Part shown: in pieces, positions 28,313 to 36,592 of the stretch
Layout: each line of letters starts with the position of its first letter
Position numbering within the stretch: position 1 is the first letter of the stretch
Origin: Bacteroidales bacterium
Lineage (GTDB): Bacteria; Bacteroidota; Bacteroidia; Bacteroidales; WCHB1-69
Direction: 5' to 3'
Length of the DNA: 64,000 nucleotides
NCBI GenBank assembly: GCA_017616775.1
Contig: JAFZXM010000002.1
Coordinates: 1 to 64,000 of the forward strand
Made by a program: the position numbers and the translations under genes
Notes under the pieces: generated by a model
The model's database searches: none
What the model was told of the DNA's origin: nothing
Seen by the model: only the letters and a program-made list of their open reading frames with translations

Positions 28313-30292
28313 ATGGAATCTCAACTCAATCCGAACATGGAACCGGAACAAGAAATGCAAAATGTAGAAAATACTGTCTCTACAGAACCAGTGAATCAAA
28401 CAAATGAAGCGCCTCAAGAAGATGTGCCCGAAAAAGAAGAAGTGAAACCCGAAGAAACGGTGTCGGAACAAGAACACACCCCTGCTGCAGAAGAGGTTGA
28501 AATTGTAAACGAAGATACGGAAGAAGAAATTCCCGAAACCATATTTGACAATTGCAATAAATTGGAAGTTACCCAGGCTTTGGAAGAATTGCTTTTTGAA
28601 CAGCATGTATCCAAAATAAAAAAACAGGTGTCTTTATTAAGAAGTCGTTTCCTGCAAATTCTAAAAGAAGATAAAGACCAAGCTTTGCATACTTTTTTAG
28701 CCAATGGCGGTAATAAAGAAGATTTCAAATACGAACCTGATGAAATTGACCGTCGGTTTGACAGTGCTTTTGGCAGATACAAAGTTGCCAAAAACAAATA
28801 TGCGGAAGAATTGGAAAAAGAAAAAGAAAGCAATTTAACTAAAAAACAAGCTCTTTTGGAAGAATTGCGAGTATTGGTGGATTCCGAAGATTCTCTCAAA
28901 CAAATATATGACCGTTTTAAAGAAATACAAAACGAATGGAAAGAGATAGGTGCCGTACCGCAAGCCAATGTTAACGATTTGTGGCAAAACTACCATTTTT
29001 ATGTGGAAAAATTCTTCAACAAAATAAAAATCAACCGCGAATTGCGTGATTTGGACATGAAGAAAAATTTGGAACGCAAACTTGAGATATGTGAAAAAAC
29101 AGAAGCCTTGCTTCTGGAACCTTCAATTATGAAATCGTTCAAACTCTTGCAACAATATCATCAAGAATGGAAAGAATCCGGTGCCGTGGAAGAAGATAAA
29201 AAAGATGAATTGTGGAATCGATTCAAAACAGCTTCGGACCAAATCAATCTCAAACGCAAAGAATATTATGATAAAATAGCACAAGAACAAGAAGTGAATT
29301 ATCAAGCAAAACTTGCTTTGTGTGAACAAATAGAAGAATTGCTTTCTCAAGATTACAAATCAAGCCTAAAGCAAATGAATGCAACGGGCGAAAAAATAGA
29401 CGAATTGTTCAAAACATGGAAAACCTTGGGGCCTGCTCCGAAAAAAGTACACGATGAAGTCTGGAACCGCTTCCGTACTGCCATGACCACCTATTACGAA
29501 GATAAAAAAGAATATTTTAAAAAGAATAAAGAAGAACAGGTTAACAATTATAATTTAAAACTTAACCTTTGCATGCAAGCCGAAGCCATTGCCTTGAGAA
29601 AAGATTGGAAAAAGGCTACGGCCGAATTGCTTCAATTACAACAAGAATGGAAAAACATAGGTTCCGTTTCCCGTAAACAATCCGAAACCTTGTGGACCCG
29701 TTTCCGTAAAGCTTGTGATGACTTTTTTGCCGCTAAATCGGATTTTTACAAGGATATCAATGCCAATATAGCAGAAAACCTGGCTAAAAAACAAGCTTTG
29801 ATACAAAAAGTAAAAGATTATGTGATGGTGGACAATAAAGAAGAAAATTTTGAAAATCTAAAAGCTTTTCAAAGAGAATGGACGGAAATAGGCTATACCG
29901 CCCAAGCCGACAAAGACAAAATTTGGGAAGAATTCCGCACCGCTATCGGTCAACGTTTTGATGAACTGAGAGCCAAAGCCAAGGCGGATCAAGACGAAAT
30001 CATTACCAACCGCATTAATGAAGCTCAAAATGCGGGTTCTTTAAACAATATCAGAAAACAATTAAAAGAAAAAATCAAAAAACTTACCCCTGAGTTGAAC
30101 TTATTGGAAAACAACATTGAATTTTTCAGCCATTCAAAAAATGCCGACACTTTGAAAAATCAGGTGCAGGAAAAAATAGACGGTTTGAAAAAGGAACTTG
30201 CCGAATTGACTAATAATTTAGCAAAGGTAGAACAAAGAATAAAGGAAGATAAAGAACAAGCTTCACAAGAATCATCTGAAAACCAAGAATAA
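28313..30292 (+). CDS. DUF349 repeat protein
   Basis: The 659-residue protein has an acidic, Glu/Pro-rich N-terminus (residues 1-80) and then about six DUF349 helical repeats. Each has a core like IQNEWKEIGAVPQANVNDLW, HQEWKESGAVEEDKKDELWNRF or FQREWTEIGYTAQADKDKIW. The C-terminus is a long coiled coil (ELNLLENNIEFFSHSKNADTL, then IDGLKKELAELTNNLAKVEQR). There is no signal peptide, so it is cytosolic. The family is common in Bacteroidota; its function here cannot be told from the sequence. It has its own promoter and terminator. Confidence 0.9.
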   Translation: MESQLNPNMEPEQEMQNVENTVSTEPVNQTNEAPQEDVPEKEEVKPEETVSEQEHTPAAEEVEIVNEDTEEEIPETIFDNCNKLEVTQALEELLFEQHVSKIKKQVSLLRSRFLQILKEDKDQALHTFLANGGNKEDFKYEPDEIDRRFDSAFGRYKVAKNKYAEELEKEKESNLTKKQALLEELRVLVDSEDSLKQIYDRFKEIQNEWKEIGAVPQANVNDLWQNYHFYVEKFFNKIKINRELRDLDMKKNLERKLEICEKTEALLLEPSIMKSFKLLQQYHQEWKESGAVEEDKKDELWNRFKTASDQINLKRKEYYDKIAQEQEVNYQAKLALCEQIEELLSQDYKSSLKQMNATGEKIDELFKTWKTLGPAPKKVHDEVWNRFRTAMTTYYEDKKEYFKKNKEEQVNNYNLKLNLCMQAEAIALRKDWKKATAELLQLQQEWKNIGSVSRKQSETLWTRFRKACDDFFAAKSDFYKDINANIAENLAKKQALIQKVKDYVMVDNKEENFENLKAFQREWTEIGYTAQADKDKIWEEFRTAIGQRFDELRAKAKADQDEIITNRINEAQNAGSLNNIRKQLKEKIKKLTPELNLLENNIEFFSHSKNADTLKNQVQEKIDGLKKELAELTNNLAKVEQRIKEDKEQASQESSENQE

Positions 30293-30310
30293 AATCCTTG
30301 TTCCATAATA

Positions 30311-30344
30311 AAACAGGTGATGCAGCAGCATCACCTGTTTTTTA
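30311..30344 (+). terminator. Terminator of the DUF349 gene
   Basis: AAACAGGTGATGC (30311-30323) and GCATCACCTGTTT (30328-30340) form a perfect 13-bp stem with a 4-nt loop, followed by T residues. Confidence 0.92.
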
Positions 30345-30383
30345 TTTCCGCCTATAAGCTGTTCTACATAGAAAACATCTCTT

Positions 30384-31739
30384 TTATCGTTTTTTTAGCA
30401 TATTCTCTTCTGTTTTGTTAAGATCTATGCACATAATATATTGACAGCTGCCGGCATACAAATAACCCGTTTCCTGATCTATGGCTATCGGTGCCCACAC
30501 TTGTCCTACAGGTCCTTCATCTCTCCAAAGTTCCTTGCCCGTATAGGCATCCAAACACGTTAATCCGTAAAAAATATATCCTGTTTCATCTGAAGCAACA
30601 CCGGCAACATATAATCTACCTTGATAAATAGGCGTTTCCCCAACATCTCCATTAGGTGTGGCACATATACTTGTATTCCGCCATATCTCCTGCCCTGTTT
30701 GTGCATCTATACAATACACATTCCCGTCTATTGACCGCATATATAGTTTATCTTGCCACAAGGTTACAGGAGTCTCTGAAAAAAATTCCGCACCTATTCC
30801 TAAACTGTCATTATAAAATGATGTCCAATACAACTTTTTCCATATCAGCTCTCCCGTATTGGCATCCAAACAATGCAAGCCTCTAAGGGTTTGTACTATC
30901 CATTTGTCTTGATTATATAAAATAGGCGGAGGTATATGACCGCAAGCATCTCTCTCGTCCGTGAAATTTTTGTTAACCCACTGCATGCGTTTTTGTGTGG
31001 TATTGTAACAATATGCCCATACTCTTCCATCGGATTCATGCGAATCCCAATCACTAGTAACACTACATAATAATGTATCCCCACTGCTGTTTATATATGC
31101 TGACGGCGGATTGATGGATATCATTTTATAAGTATCATTTTGATATACATGTGAAAAATAATCGGTTCGTTTTCCCGTGTAAGCATCCAAACGGACAACA
31201 ATATTTGTTTTTACATTGGGCTCATATACCAGATAATAATCTCCGAAATTGACACTGGTAACCAATTGGGTATAATTCAGGTCTTTGGTCCAGATTCTTG
31301 TACCTGCATTAATATCAAACGCATAAGTTTTAAAATGGCTGCTTACAATCAGCAATTCGTTATGAACTCCTGCCAAATGAGCCATTGTTAATTTATCCCA
31401 TTCACCCAATTGTTCCCCTACTTCACCTTGCCATGCAGGATGTTTTTCTCCCGTTTTTTTATCATATACACCAAATCCGCCATTTTTCGGATATATTCCG
31501 CTATTATTGACAAAAACCACATAATCTCCCACAAATAGCGGGGTGCTTCTTCCGTCAAACGATGTATCGCTGTGATAAGGCCGTATCCACACTACAGACA
31601 AATCGGTAGGAAGGAAAAACGACTTGGGATAATCCGGCTGTTCCGGCTTGCACTTGCATTTACAAAGGCATGACAAACAACATAATATGACCAATATCAG
31701 TTTACATCTATTTCTTTGCAGTCTTAAAAAAGTATCCAT
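30384..31739 (-). CDS. PQQ-like beta-propeller lipoprotein
   Basis: The 451-residue product has an N-terminal hydrophobic stretch (CKLILVILCCLSCLCKCKCK) with lipobox-like cysteines. Propeller repeats follow: RLDAYTGKRTDYF near residue 175, LHCLDANTGELIWKK near 285, VYCIDAQTGQEIWRN near 335 and LTCLDAYTGKELWRDEG near 390. This is the PQQ-like/BamB-type propeller. There is no sign of a cofactor site, so it is probably a binding or scaffold protein. The start ATG at 31739 overlaps the hydrolase gene by 32 nt. It is the last gene of the T9SS-cargo/hydrolase/propeller operon. Confidence 0.75.
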   Translation of the reverse strand: MDTFLRLQRNRCKLILVILCCLSCLCKCKCKPEQPDYPKSFFLPTDLSVVWIRPYHSDTSFDGRSTPLFVGDYVVFVNNSGIYPKNGGFGVYDKKTGEKHPAWQGEVGEQLGEWDKLTMAHLAGVHNELLIVSSHFKTYAFDINAGTRIWTKDLNYTQLVTSVNFGDYYLVYEPNVKTNIVVRLDAYTGKRTDYFSHVYQNDTYKMISINPPSAYINSSGDTLLCSVTSDWDSHESDGRVWAYCYNTTQKRMQWVNKNFTDERDACGHIPPPILYNQDKWIVQTLRGLHCLDANTGELIWKKLYWTSFYNDSLGIGAEFFSETPVTLWQDKLYMRSIDGNVYCIDAQTGQEIWRNTSICATPNGDVGETPIYQGRLYVAGVASDETGYIFYGLTCLDAYTGKELWRDEGPVGQVWAPIAIDQETGYLYAGSCQYIMCIDLNKTEENMLKKR

Positions 31740-33177
31740 AATCTCCTTCTGATAATTTATATAATTTTTCTTTAATTCCTCCGTCATTCCTCATCTGCAT
31801 GTGGGAGGTACCTCGATTTCTGGCTTGAAATTCATTTTCTTTATAATATACTCTTACAGGCCCACCTGTATATCCCGGCAAATTAGCGGCACTTTCCGCC
31901 AATACTATACCGTCGTTTTCTTTTACCGTGCTGTTAACTTCACACCAAACTACCGGTGACAAATTATCACAGTGGCTGTTTATACAGTCTGTTGCAGACC
32001 ATTTAAGAACATAATCTTTAGGCCTCCCTATTGCATTTCTCGGGCATTTGCACCGATATGCCATATGGTATTGCCTGGCACCTATAACAACCTGCCATTG
32101 CGGGTCAACTGTATTAAACCAGTCAACTCCGTTTTTCCATGCAATCTTTTTTTTAATTGATCTCTCCTTTTGATAGGCAGCATAGTATTCAGTATATCCA
32201 TTACTAAATATATCACTATAAAAAGCCCAATCGTCATTTGCTTCAAAAGCCTCTTCAACGTTGGGGTTATTTATTAACCAATTGGATGTCCGCCAAAAAA
32301 TATGAGATTGAGGCTCCACTGCATAAAAAGCCACTTTGGGCATTTTCATATATTTTAAGTTTGACACATCACTATTAAGACTATCTATCCAAGGGGCTCC
32401 CACCTTATAATAATTGGTTATTCCGTCAAAATATTTACCAAATACTATGGGCAGTAATTTACTTGATATAGCGTTACACGCACAATTCAAAAATTCTGTA
32501 CCTACTGTAAGCTTTAATATAATATTAACAAGGTCAAAATTTTTCGGTCCCTCTACAAGGCATCGGCAAGCATAATTACTCATATTTATTATAAGATTTC
32601 TGTTGTTCAGTATTTTTCCTCCTTGCAGCGGAGCTCCCAGGGTTACCATTCCGTTATAGCCCTTTCCGAATGACGGCATAGGCAAAGTATCGGTAACCAA
32701 ATCCAAATGAGCCATAGTCCGCAACACCATTCCCCCTTGGGAATGTCCTATCAAAAAAGCATCATCGGGATTCATAGCGTATTGTACAATATCATCTTCA
32801 GCTCTGTCCCTAACATATTCCCTAACCGTATTAGCGCCAGAGACTAAGGAACCAGTGCTATTGGAATATTCCGGTCGGGATGTTAAACATTTTCTGGCAG
32901 GAAACCCATATATATTCAAGCTATTGTCAACAAATGCGTTTGCCATTTGGTCCAATGAGGAGGCATCGCCTCCTAATCCGTGAACAAAATAAATTCTTCT
33001 ATAATTATTTTGCGGTATAGGAATCGTGTCAGATTCTCCCGCAGTTACTTCCACTTCCGCATGAAAAACTTCCGTACAAGAATTAATGGTAATCGGCATA
33101 TATTCTGTTTCAGGAATTTGAGCCTTTACAACTATCACTAAAAATATTAATACTATTATTACAAAAATTCGTTTCAT
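31708..33177 (-). CDS. Secreted alpha/beta hydrolase, lipase/PGAP1-like
   Basis: The 489-residue product has a signal peptide (IVLIFLVIVVKAQ). It carries an alpha/beta-hydrolase core: oxyanion-hole motif IYFVHGLGGDASSLDQMANA near residue 65, nucleophile elbow DAFLIGHSQGGMVLRTMAHLD near 150 with Ser in GHSQG, and GYNGMVTLGAPLQGG near 185. A His in GTSHMQMRNDGG near residue 460 could complete the triad. Many Cys residues suggest disulfides in the exported form. The ATG at 33177 is preceded by AGAGGTG. The substrate may be a lipid or an ester but is unknown. Confidence 0.8.
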   Translation of the reverse strand: MKRIFVIIVLIFLVIVVKAQIPETEYMPITINSCTEVFHAEVEVTAGESDTIPIPQNNYRRIYFVHGLGGDASSLDQMANAFVDNSLNIYGFPARKCLTSRPEYSNSTGSLVSGANTVREYVRDRAEDDIVQYAMNPDDAFLIGHSQGGMVLRTMAHLDLVTDTLPMPSFGKGYNGMVTLGAPLQGGKILNNRNLIINMSNYACRCLVEGPKNFDLVNIILKLTVGTEFLNCACNAISSKLLPIVFGKYFDGITNYYKVGAPWIDSLNSDVSNLKYMKMPKVAFYAVEPQSHIFWRTSNWLINNPNVEEAFEANDDWAFYSDIFSNGYTEYYAAYQKERSIKKKIAWKNGVDWFNTVDPQWQVVIGARQYHMAYRCKCPRNAIGRPKDYVLKWSATDCINSHCDNLSPVVWCEVNSTVKENDGIVLAESAANLPGYTGGPVRVYYKENEFQARNRGTSHMQMRNDGGIKEKLYKLSEGDYGYFFKTAKK

Positions 33178-33189
33178 AAACACCTCTTT

Positions 33190-34320
33190 TTATTGTTTGA
33201 TAAAATTTTTACTTGCAACATTCTTGTTGCTACTACATTTTATTATATAAGAACCTTTCGGTAAGTTCTCTGTATTTACTTTAAGTGTATTTTGAGTCAC
33301 AATTTCTGAATGTGAAATCCGTTGCCCCACTACACTGTATATTTCTACAGTTACTTTTCCCGTAATGTTAAACGGAAGTTCTACATTTAACTCATTTGTT
33401 ACGGGATTTGGGTATACCTTCATTTTTTGATTATGTTTTTCTATCTCCTTATATTGATATATAGTTCCATTATCGGGAGCAACACTATAATCCCCGTTCG
33501 GTGAACCAAAACAAACTACACTTGAGCCATTATCGTTCACTATTTCATAATAATTATATGTTTTTATCTCGCTTATTTGATATCTTATTCCGGAATAGGG
33601 AAGATAATTGTATCGAATGGTAATGTCTTGTAAAGGAATGTATTTTCCGTCTATATCAGAGAATCTTTTTTGACTGATTATTATTAATGTATCATTGTCA
33701 AAATAACGCTCTTCATAAACAAGATACTCAAAATCAATTTCTACTTCTAAAGTATCATTAACAGCCAATAATATCCCGTCTTCATAATCTGTTACAAATC
33801 CTGCAGTACTATAATGATTAATAATACTGTCTATTTTTACATGATTTTGCATCCCGAACCAACTATTATAAATTCCATATGAATATATATCATCTTCAGC
33901 TATGGTATAATATGGTATTTCATCCAAATCGTTGGCTACAGAATATACCATTCCCCCATCCGCTCCATAAACGGAAACACTATCAATATTCAATCTGACT
34001 CCGGTAATGTCATCAAACATACTGGGAATACAGGTTTCAGGATGTTCAAGCAATTTTATAATTGTAATAGTATTATCATTATTGATCTTTTCTATTACAT
34101 TTTCGATATGATTTTTGGACACCATTACGGCAAAATCCAAATCATTAAGTAGAGAAAAATCAACCTCTATCGGCAGGGAGAAAAACTGCTGAATGGTTGC
34201 GTTACTGGAAATTTTAACCTTTCCCCATTGGGAATCTTGTTCCGCATATAGAGAAAAAATACTTTGCCCCATGGCACAAGTACTGATTAGTAATAAAAAT
34301 ATTATGCTTTTAATTTTCAT
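33190..34320 (-). CDS. Type IX secretion C-terminal sorting-domain protein
   Basis: The 376-residue protein has a signal peptide (IIFLLLISTCAMGQ) and ends with the T9SS type A sorting domain: MKVYPNPVTNELNVELP near residue 302, IYSVVGQRISHSE near 332 and LPKGSYIIKCSSNKNVASKNFIKQ. The N-terminal 300 residues are beta-rich and Asp/Tyr-rich with no known family (YTIAEDDIYSYGIYNSW). It is probably carried across the outer membrane and fixed to the surface. It is the first gene of an operon with the hydrolase and the propeller protein, 12 nt apart. Confidence 0.85.
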   Translation of the reverse strand: MKIKSIIFLLLISTCAMGQSIFSLYAEQDSQWGKVKISSNATIQQFFSLPIEVDFSLLNDLDFAVMVSKNHIENVIEKINNDNTITIIKLLEHPETCIPSMFDDITGVRLNIDSVSVYGADGGMVYSVANDLDEIPYYTIAEDDIYSYGIYNSWFGMQNHVKIDSIINHYSTAGFVTDYEDGILLAVNDTLEVEIDFEYLVYEERYFDNDTLIIISQKRFSDIDGKYIPLQDITIRYNYLPYSGIRYQISEIKTYNYYEIVNDNGSSVVCFGSPNGDYSVAPDNGTIYQYKEIEKHNQKMKVYPNPVTNELNVELPFNITGKVTVEIYSVVGQRISHSEIVTQNTLKVNTENLPKGSYIIKCSSNKNVASKNFIKQ

Positions 34321-34504
34321 GGTAAAATTGTTTTTAATTAAGTTTGTTTGTATCTGTTTTGCAAAAATAATAAAAATAATAATACGAAAATATTTTTGTT
34401 GAAAACTTTTTTATCCGTCACGCAAAAAAATTATGCCGGCAAGAGCAAAAAACAAAATAAAATTTTGACTGTTTATGCTCAAACATTAAATGAGAAAAAA
34501 ATGT

Positions 34505-34513
34505 TATCTTTGA
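34505..34513 (+). promoter_or_regulatory. Promoter -7 of the Cys-rich membrane protein
   Basis: TATCTTTGA lies 23 nt before the ATG at 34536 and fits the TAnnTTTG core. Confidence 0.5.
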
Positions 34514-34535
34514 ACTTTTATATAAAAACCGAACA

Positions 34536-35246
34536 ATGAACAAATACATTTTAATATTAACAGGCTTTTTGTGCTTTTCTTCAGCTACGGCACAATGCCC
34601 GTTCGGAAACGGCAACCGTGTGGATTGCCAATACGGATGCGGCAATTTCACGGACAACAATCATGACAACTATTGCGATTATTCATCCTTAAGTGCAACA
34701 AACGAAGAAAAAACAACAGACACTGTCAGTGAGCCGGCAGAAGAAGCTGTTGAAAGAAAAACGGTTACACTCCGAATTGACACCGTTACACCTAAAACAT
34801 CCTCTAACACAATTAATTTAAATACAGACGAAGACACAACACCTGTTACTGAAACCATCACGGCTGAATATACCGAAACACCTTCGGACATATCACAAGA
34901 GAGTTCCCCTGCCCCTGCCAAACGATATCATTTTCTGCTGATTACGCTGCTGACTTTAGGATTATATGCCTTTACATTTATATTAATGCAAACAGGCTTG
35001 TTAGCCAAAGCATATCACCGCCGCATATGGAACGCATTGCTGCTGATAGCGGGATTAGTATCTTGCATATTGGGTTTTTTAATGGTTATACACCTCAATT
35101 ATCCTTTTTTGGGTGCCAAATATCTTACCTTTCTTACATGGCATGTGGAAGCCGGCATAGCCATGACCATTATCATGCTGTTTCACATTGCATGGCACTG
35201 GAAATATTTTAAGAATATATTCAAAAAGATAAAGACAAAAGAATAG
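34536..35246 (+). CDS. Membrane protein with Cys-rich head and DUF4405-like heme-type tail
   Basis: The 236-residue product has a signal peptide ending in SATAQ. A Cys motif follows (CPFGNGNRVDCQYGCG, then an Asp/Asn-rich DNNHDNYCDY that could bind calcium). A Thr/Glu-rich linker of about 80 residues comes next. From residue 130 there are three hydrophobic segments, ending in LTWHVEAGIAMTIIMLFHIAWHW. Paired His residues on that last helix suggest a b-type heme as in DUF4405 proteins. It may be a periplasmic electron-transfer or binding protein. The gene ends next to the convergent 35247-35747. Confidence 0.6.
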   Translation: MNKYILILTGFLCFSSATAQCPFGNGNRVDCQYGCGNFTDNNHDNYCDYSSLSATNEEKTTDTVSEPAEEAVERKTVTLRIDTVTPKTSSNTINLNTDEDTTPVTETITAEYTETPSDISQESSPAPAKRYHFLLITLLTLGLYAFTFILMQTGLLAKAYHRRIWNALLLIAGLVSCILGFLMVIHLNYPFLGAKYLTFLTWHVEAGIAMTIIMLFHIAWHWKYFKNIFKKIKTKE

Positions 35247-35747
35247 CTAGCGGGAGAATTGCTTTAGAAGTTTTTTCTCCCATTTGCCGCTGTCCATCTG
35301 CTTTCTGAGTTTTTTTATCTGCTTGTTTTTACCAAAAAAACCGGCATTTTTATCATAATAGCCAATCATAAAATCTGCTCCGGCAAGTATACTGTTGACT
35401 TCGGAAGTATTTTTATTTTCTATATTATACTTTGCCCGCCCCAGCAAAAACATACTCAGCAAATTGTTATTATTGCACTTGATAATATCGGCATGTGTGC
35501 TTACTTTTAATTCGGGGGAATGCCCCAGCCACTGCATAAGAAACGATATCACCTCCTGCCGTGTGTTTTTCAGGGTGGTCATAGGCGTATTATAACACCA
35601 TTCTATATCTTTTAAGGCTATTGAAATAAGCTCTGTCCGTGAATAGGAAGCCGTATCGTTCCAATTCACTTGCGGTATCTGATAGGTTTGCGCATGGGTT
35701 AACAAACCCATTAAACATAAAAACAGGGAAAATGTTATTTTTTTCAT
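35247..35747 (-). CDS. Secreted hypothetical protein
   Basis: The 166-residue protein has a signal peptide (SLFLCLMGLLTHAQ). The body is helical and basic at the end (KNKQIKKLRKQMDSGKWEKKLLKQFSR). I do not recognise a family, but LLSMFLLGRAKYNIENKN resembles other small Bacteroidota secreted proteins. It lies 7 nt after the MbnP-like gene, so it is probably co-transcribed with it. Confidence 0.6.
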   Translation of the reverse strand: MKKITFSLFLCLMGLLTHAQTYQIPQVNWNDTASYSRTELISIALKDIEWCYNTPMTTLKNTRQEVISFLMQWLGHSPELKVSTHADIIKCNNNNLLSMFLLGRAKYNIENKNTSEVNSILAGADFMIGYYDKNAGFFGKNKQIKKLRKQMDSGKWEKKLLKQFSR

Positions 35748-35754
35748 GGTACGC

Positions 35755-36534
35755 TTAATTTTTTAATTCTATGGTAAACACGTCTTTTTTGCCGTTTTCT
35801 TTTAAAATTTGCATGGCTGTTTGATTTTGCATAATATGGCTGCCCCAACGGGTGATATCATAAATATAAGGATTGGCAAACCATTTTTCCGTATTCATGA
35901 TTATATTTATCGTTAGCGGTTCATTTCTTTGTACATATATATTTTCATACAAAACCACATCAAAATAATTCGGGACAAAACCCACTATGGAATCTGTATC
36001 CGTACTTTCTCCTTGATATATTTGTCCTCTTCCCAAATGAATATTCATAGGATTCCACACATTGTTGCCGAAATATCTCCCGTTAATCATCATATAATGA
36101 TATCCTCCTCCCAAACTTATCGGCCATGCCATAGCACTTTGAGGCGGATTTACATAATGAAAATTGTAATTGTCATTATCATCCAATCCGAAAATAAAAC
36201 TTACGGAATCGTATTTGCCTTCGGAAAGCGACAAAGAAGAAATATCCCAATGCAGGGTTTCGGGATAATCGGTATCCACATAATGTGTGCCTATATTATA
36301 TTTTTGCCCGTTCCGATACAAACAGACATTAGAAACAAAATATTTTATCTCGCTGATATAAAATATATTACCTGCCTCATTGGAACAAAGCGAACTGTCC
36401 AATAGCAAACTGTCGCCGTTTATACGGTGCAAAAAAACCATATTTACCTCCAAAACAGGCTCTTTAAGCGGTTTTTCTTTACACGATATCATGACAACAC
36501 CTATCAACAAAATCATGCATATTTTCAATTTCAT
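35755..36534 (-). CDS. MbnP-like lipoprotein
   Basis: The 259-residue lipoprotein (ILLIGVVMISCKEK) has segments typical of MbnP-type proteins: FHYVNPPQSAMAWPISLGGGYHYMMINGRY near residue 135 and a beta-rich MNIHLGRGQ. In methanobactin clusters MbnP works with MbnH in copper handling. Here there is no MbnH, peroxidase or TonB receptor nearby, so the role is unknown. The start is ATG 36534. 36540 and 36543 are alternatives. It is expressed with the small secreted gene at 35247. Confidence 0.7.
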   Translation of the reverse strand: MKLKICMILLIGVVMISCKEKPLKEPVLEVNMVFLHRINGDSLLLDSSLCSNEAGNIFYISEIKYFVSNVCLYRNGQKYNIGTHYVDTDYPETLHWDISSLSLSEGKYDSVSFIFGLDDNDNYNFHYVNPPQSAMAWPISLGGGYHYMMINGRYFGNNVWNPMNIHLGRGQIYQGESTDTDSIVGFVPNYFDVVLYENIYVQRNEPLTINIIMNTEKWFANPYIYDITRWGSHIMQNQTAMQILKENGKKDVFTIELKN

Positions 36535-36548
36535 GTTCATCATTATGC

Positions 36549-36580
36549 AAAAAAAGCCGTCTGCCATACGGCAGACGGCT
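36549..36580 (-). terminator. Terminator of the DUF2723 gene
   Basis: AGCCGTCTGCC (36555-36565) and GGCAGACGGCT (36570-36580) form a perfect 11-bp stem with a 4-nt loop. Seven T residues follow on the minus strand. It overlaps the 5' region of the MbnP gene. Confidence 0.88.
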
Positions 36581-36592
36581 GATATATTTTAT

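Noticed and set aside
30384..31739. Quinoprotein dehydrogenase
   Set aside because: The repeats are PQQ-like, but the lipobox and missing catalytic and calcium-site motifs point to a non-enzymatic propeller.
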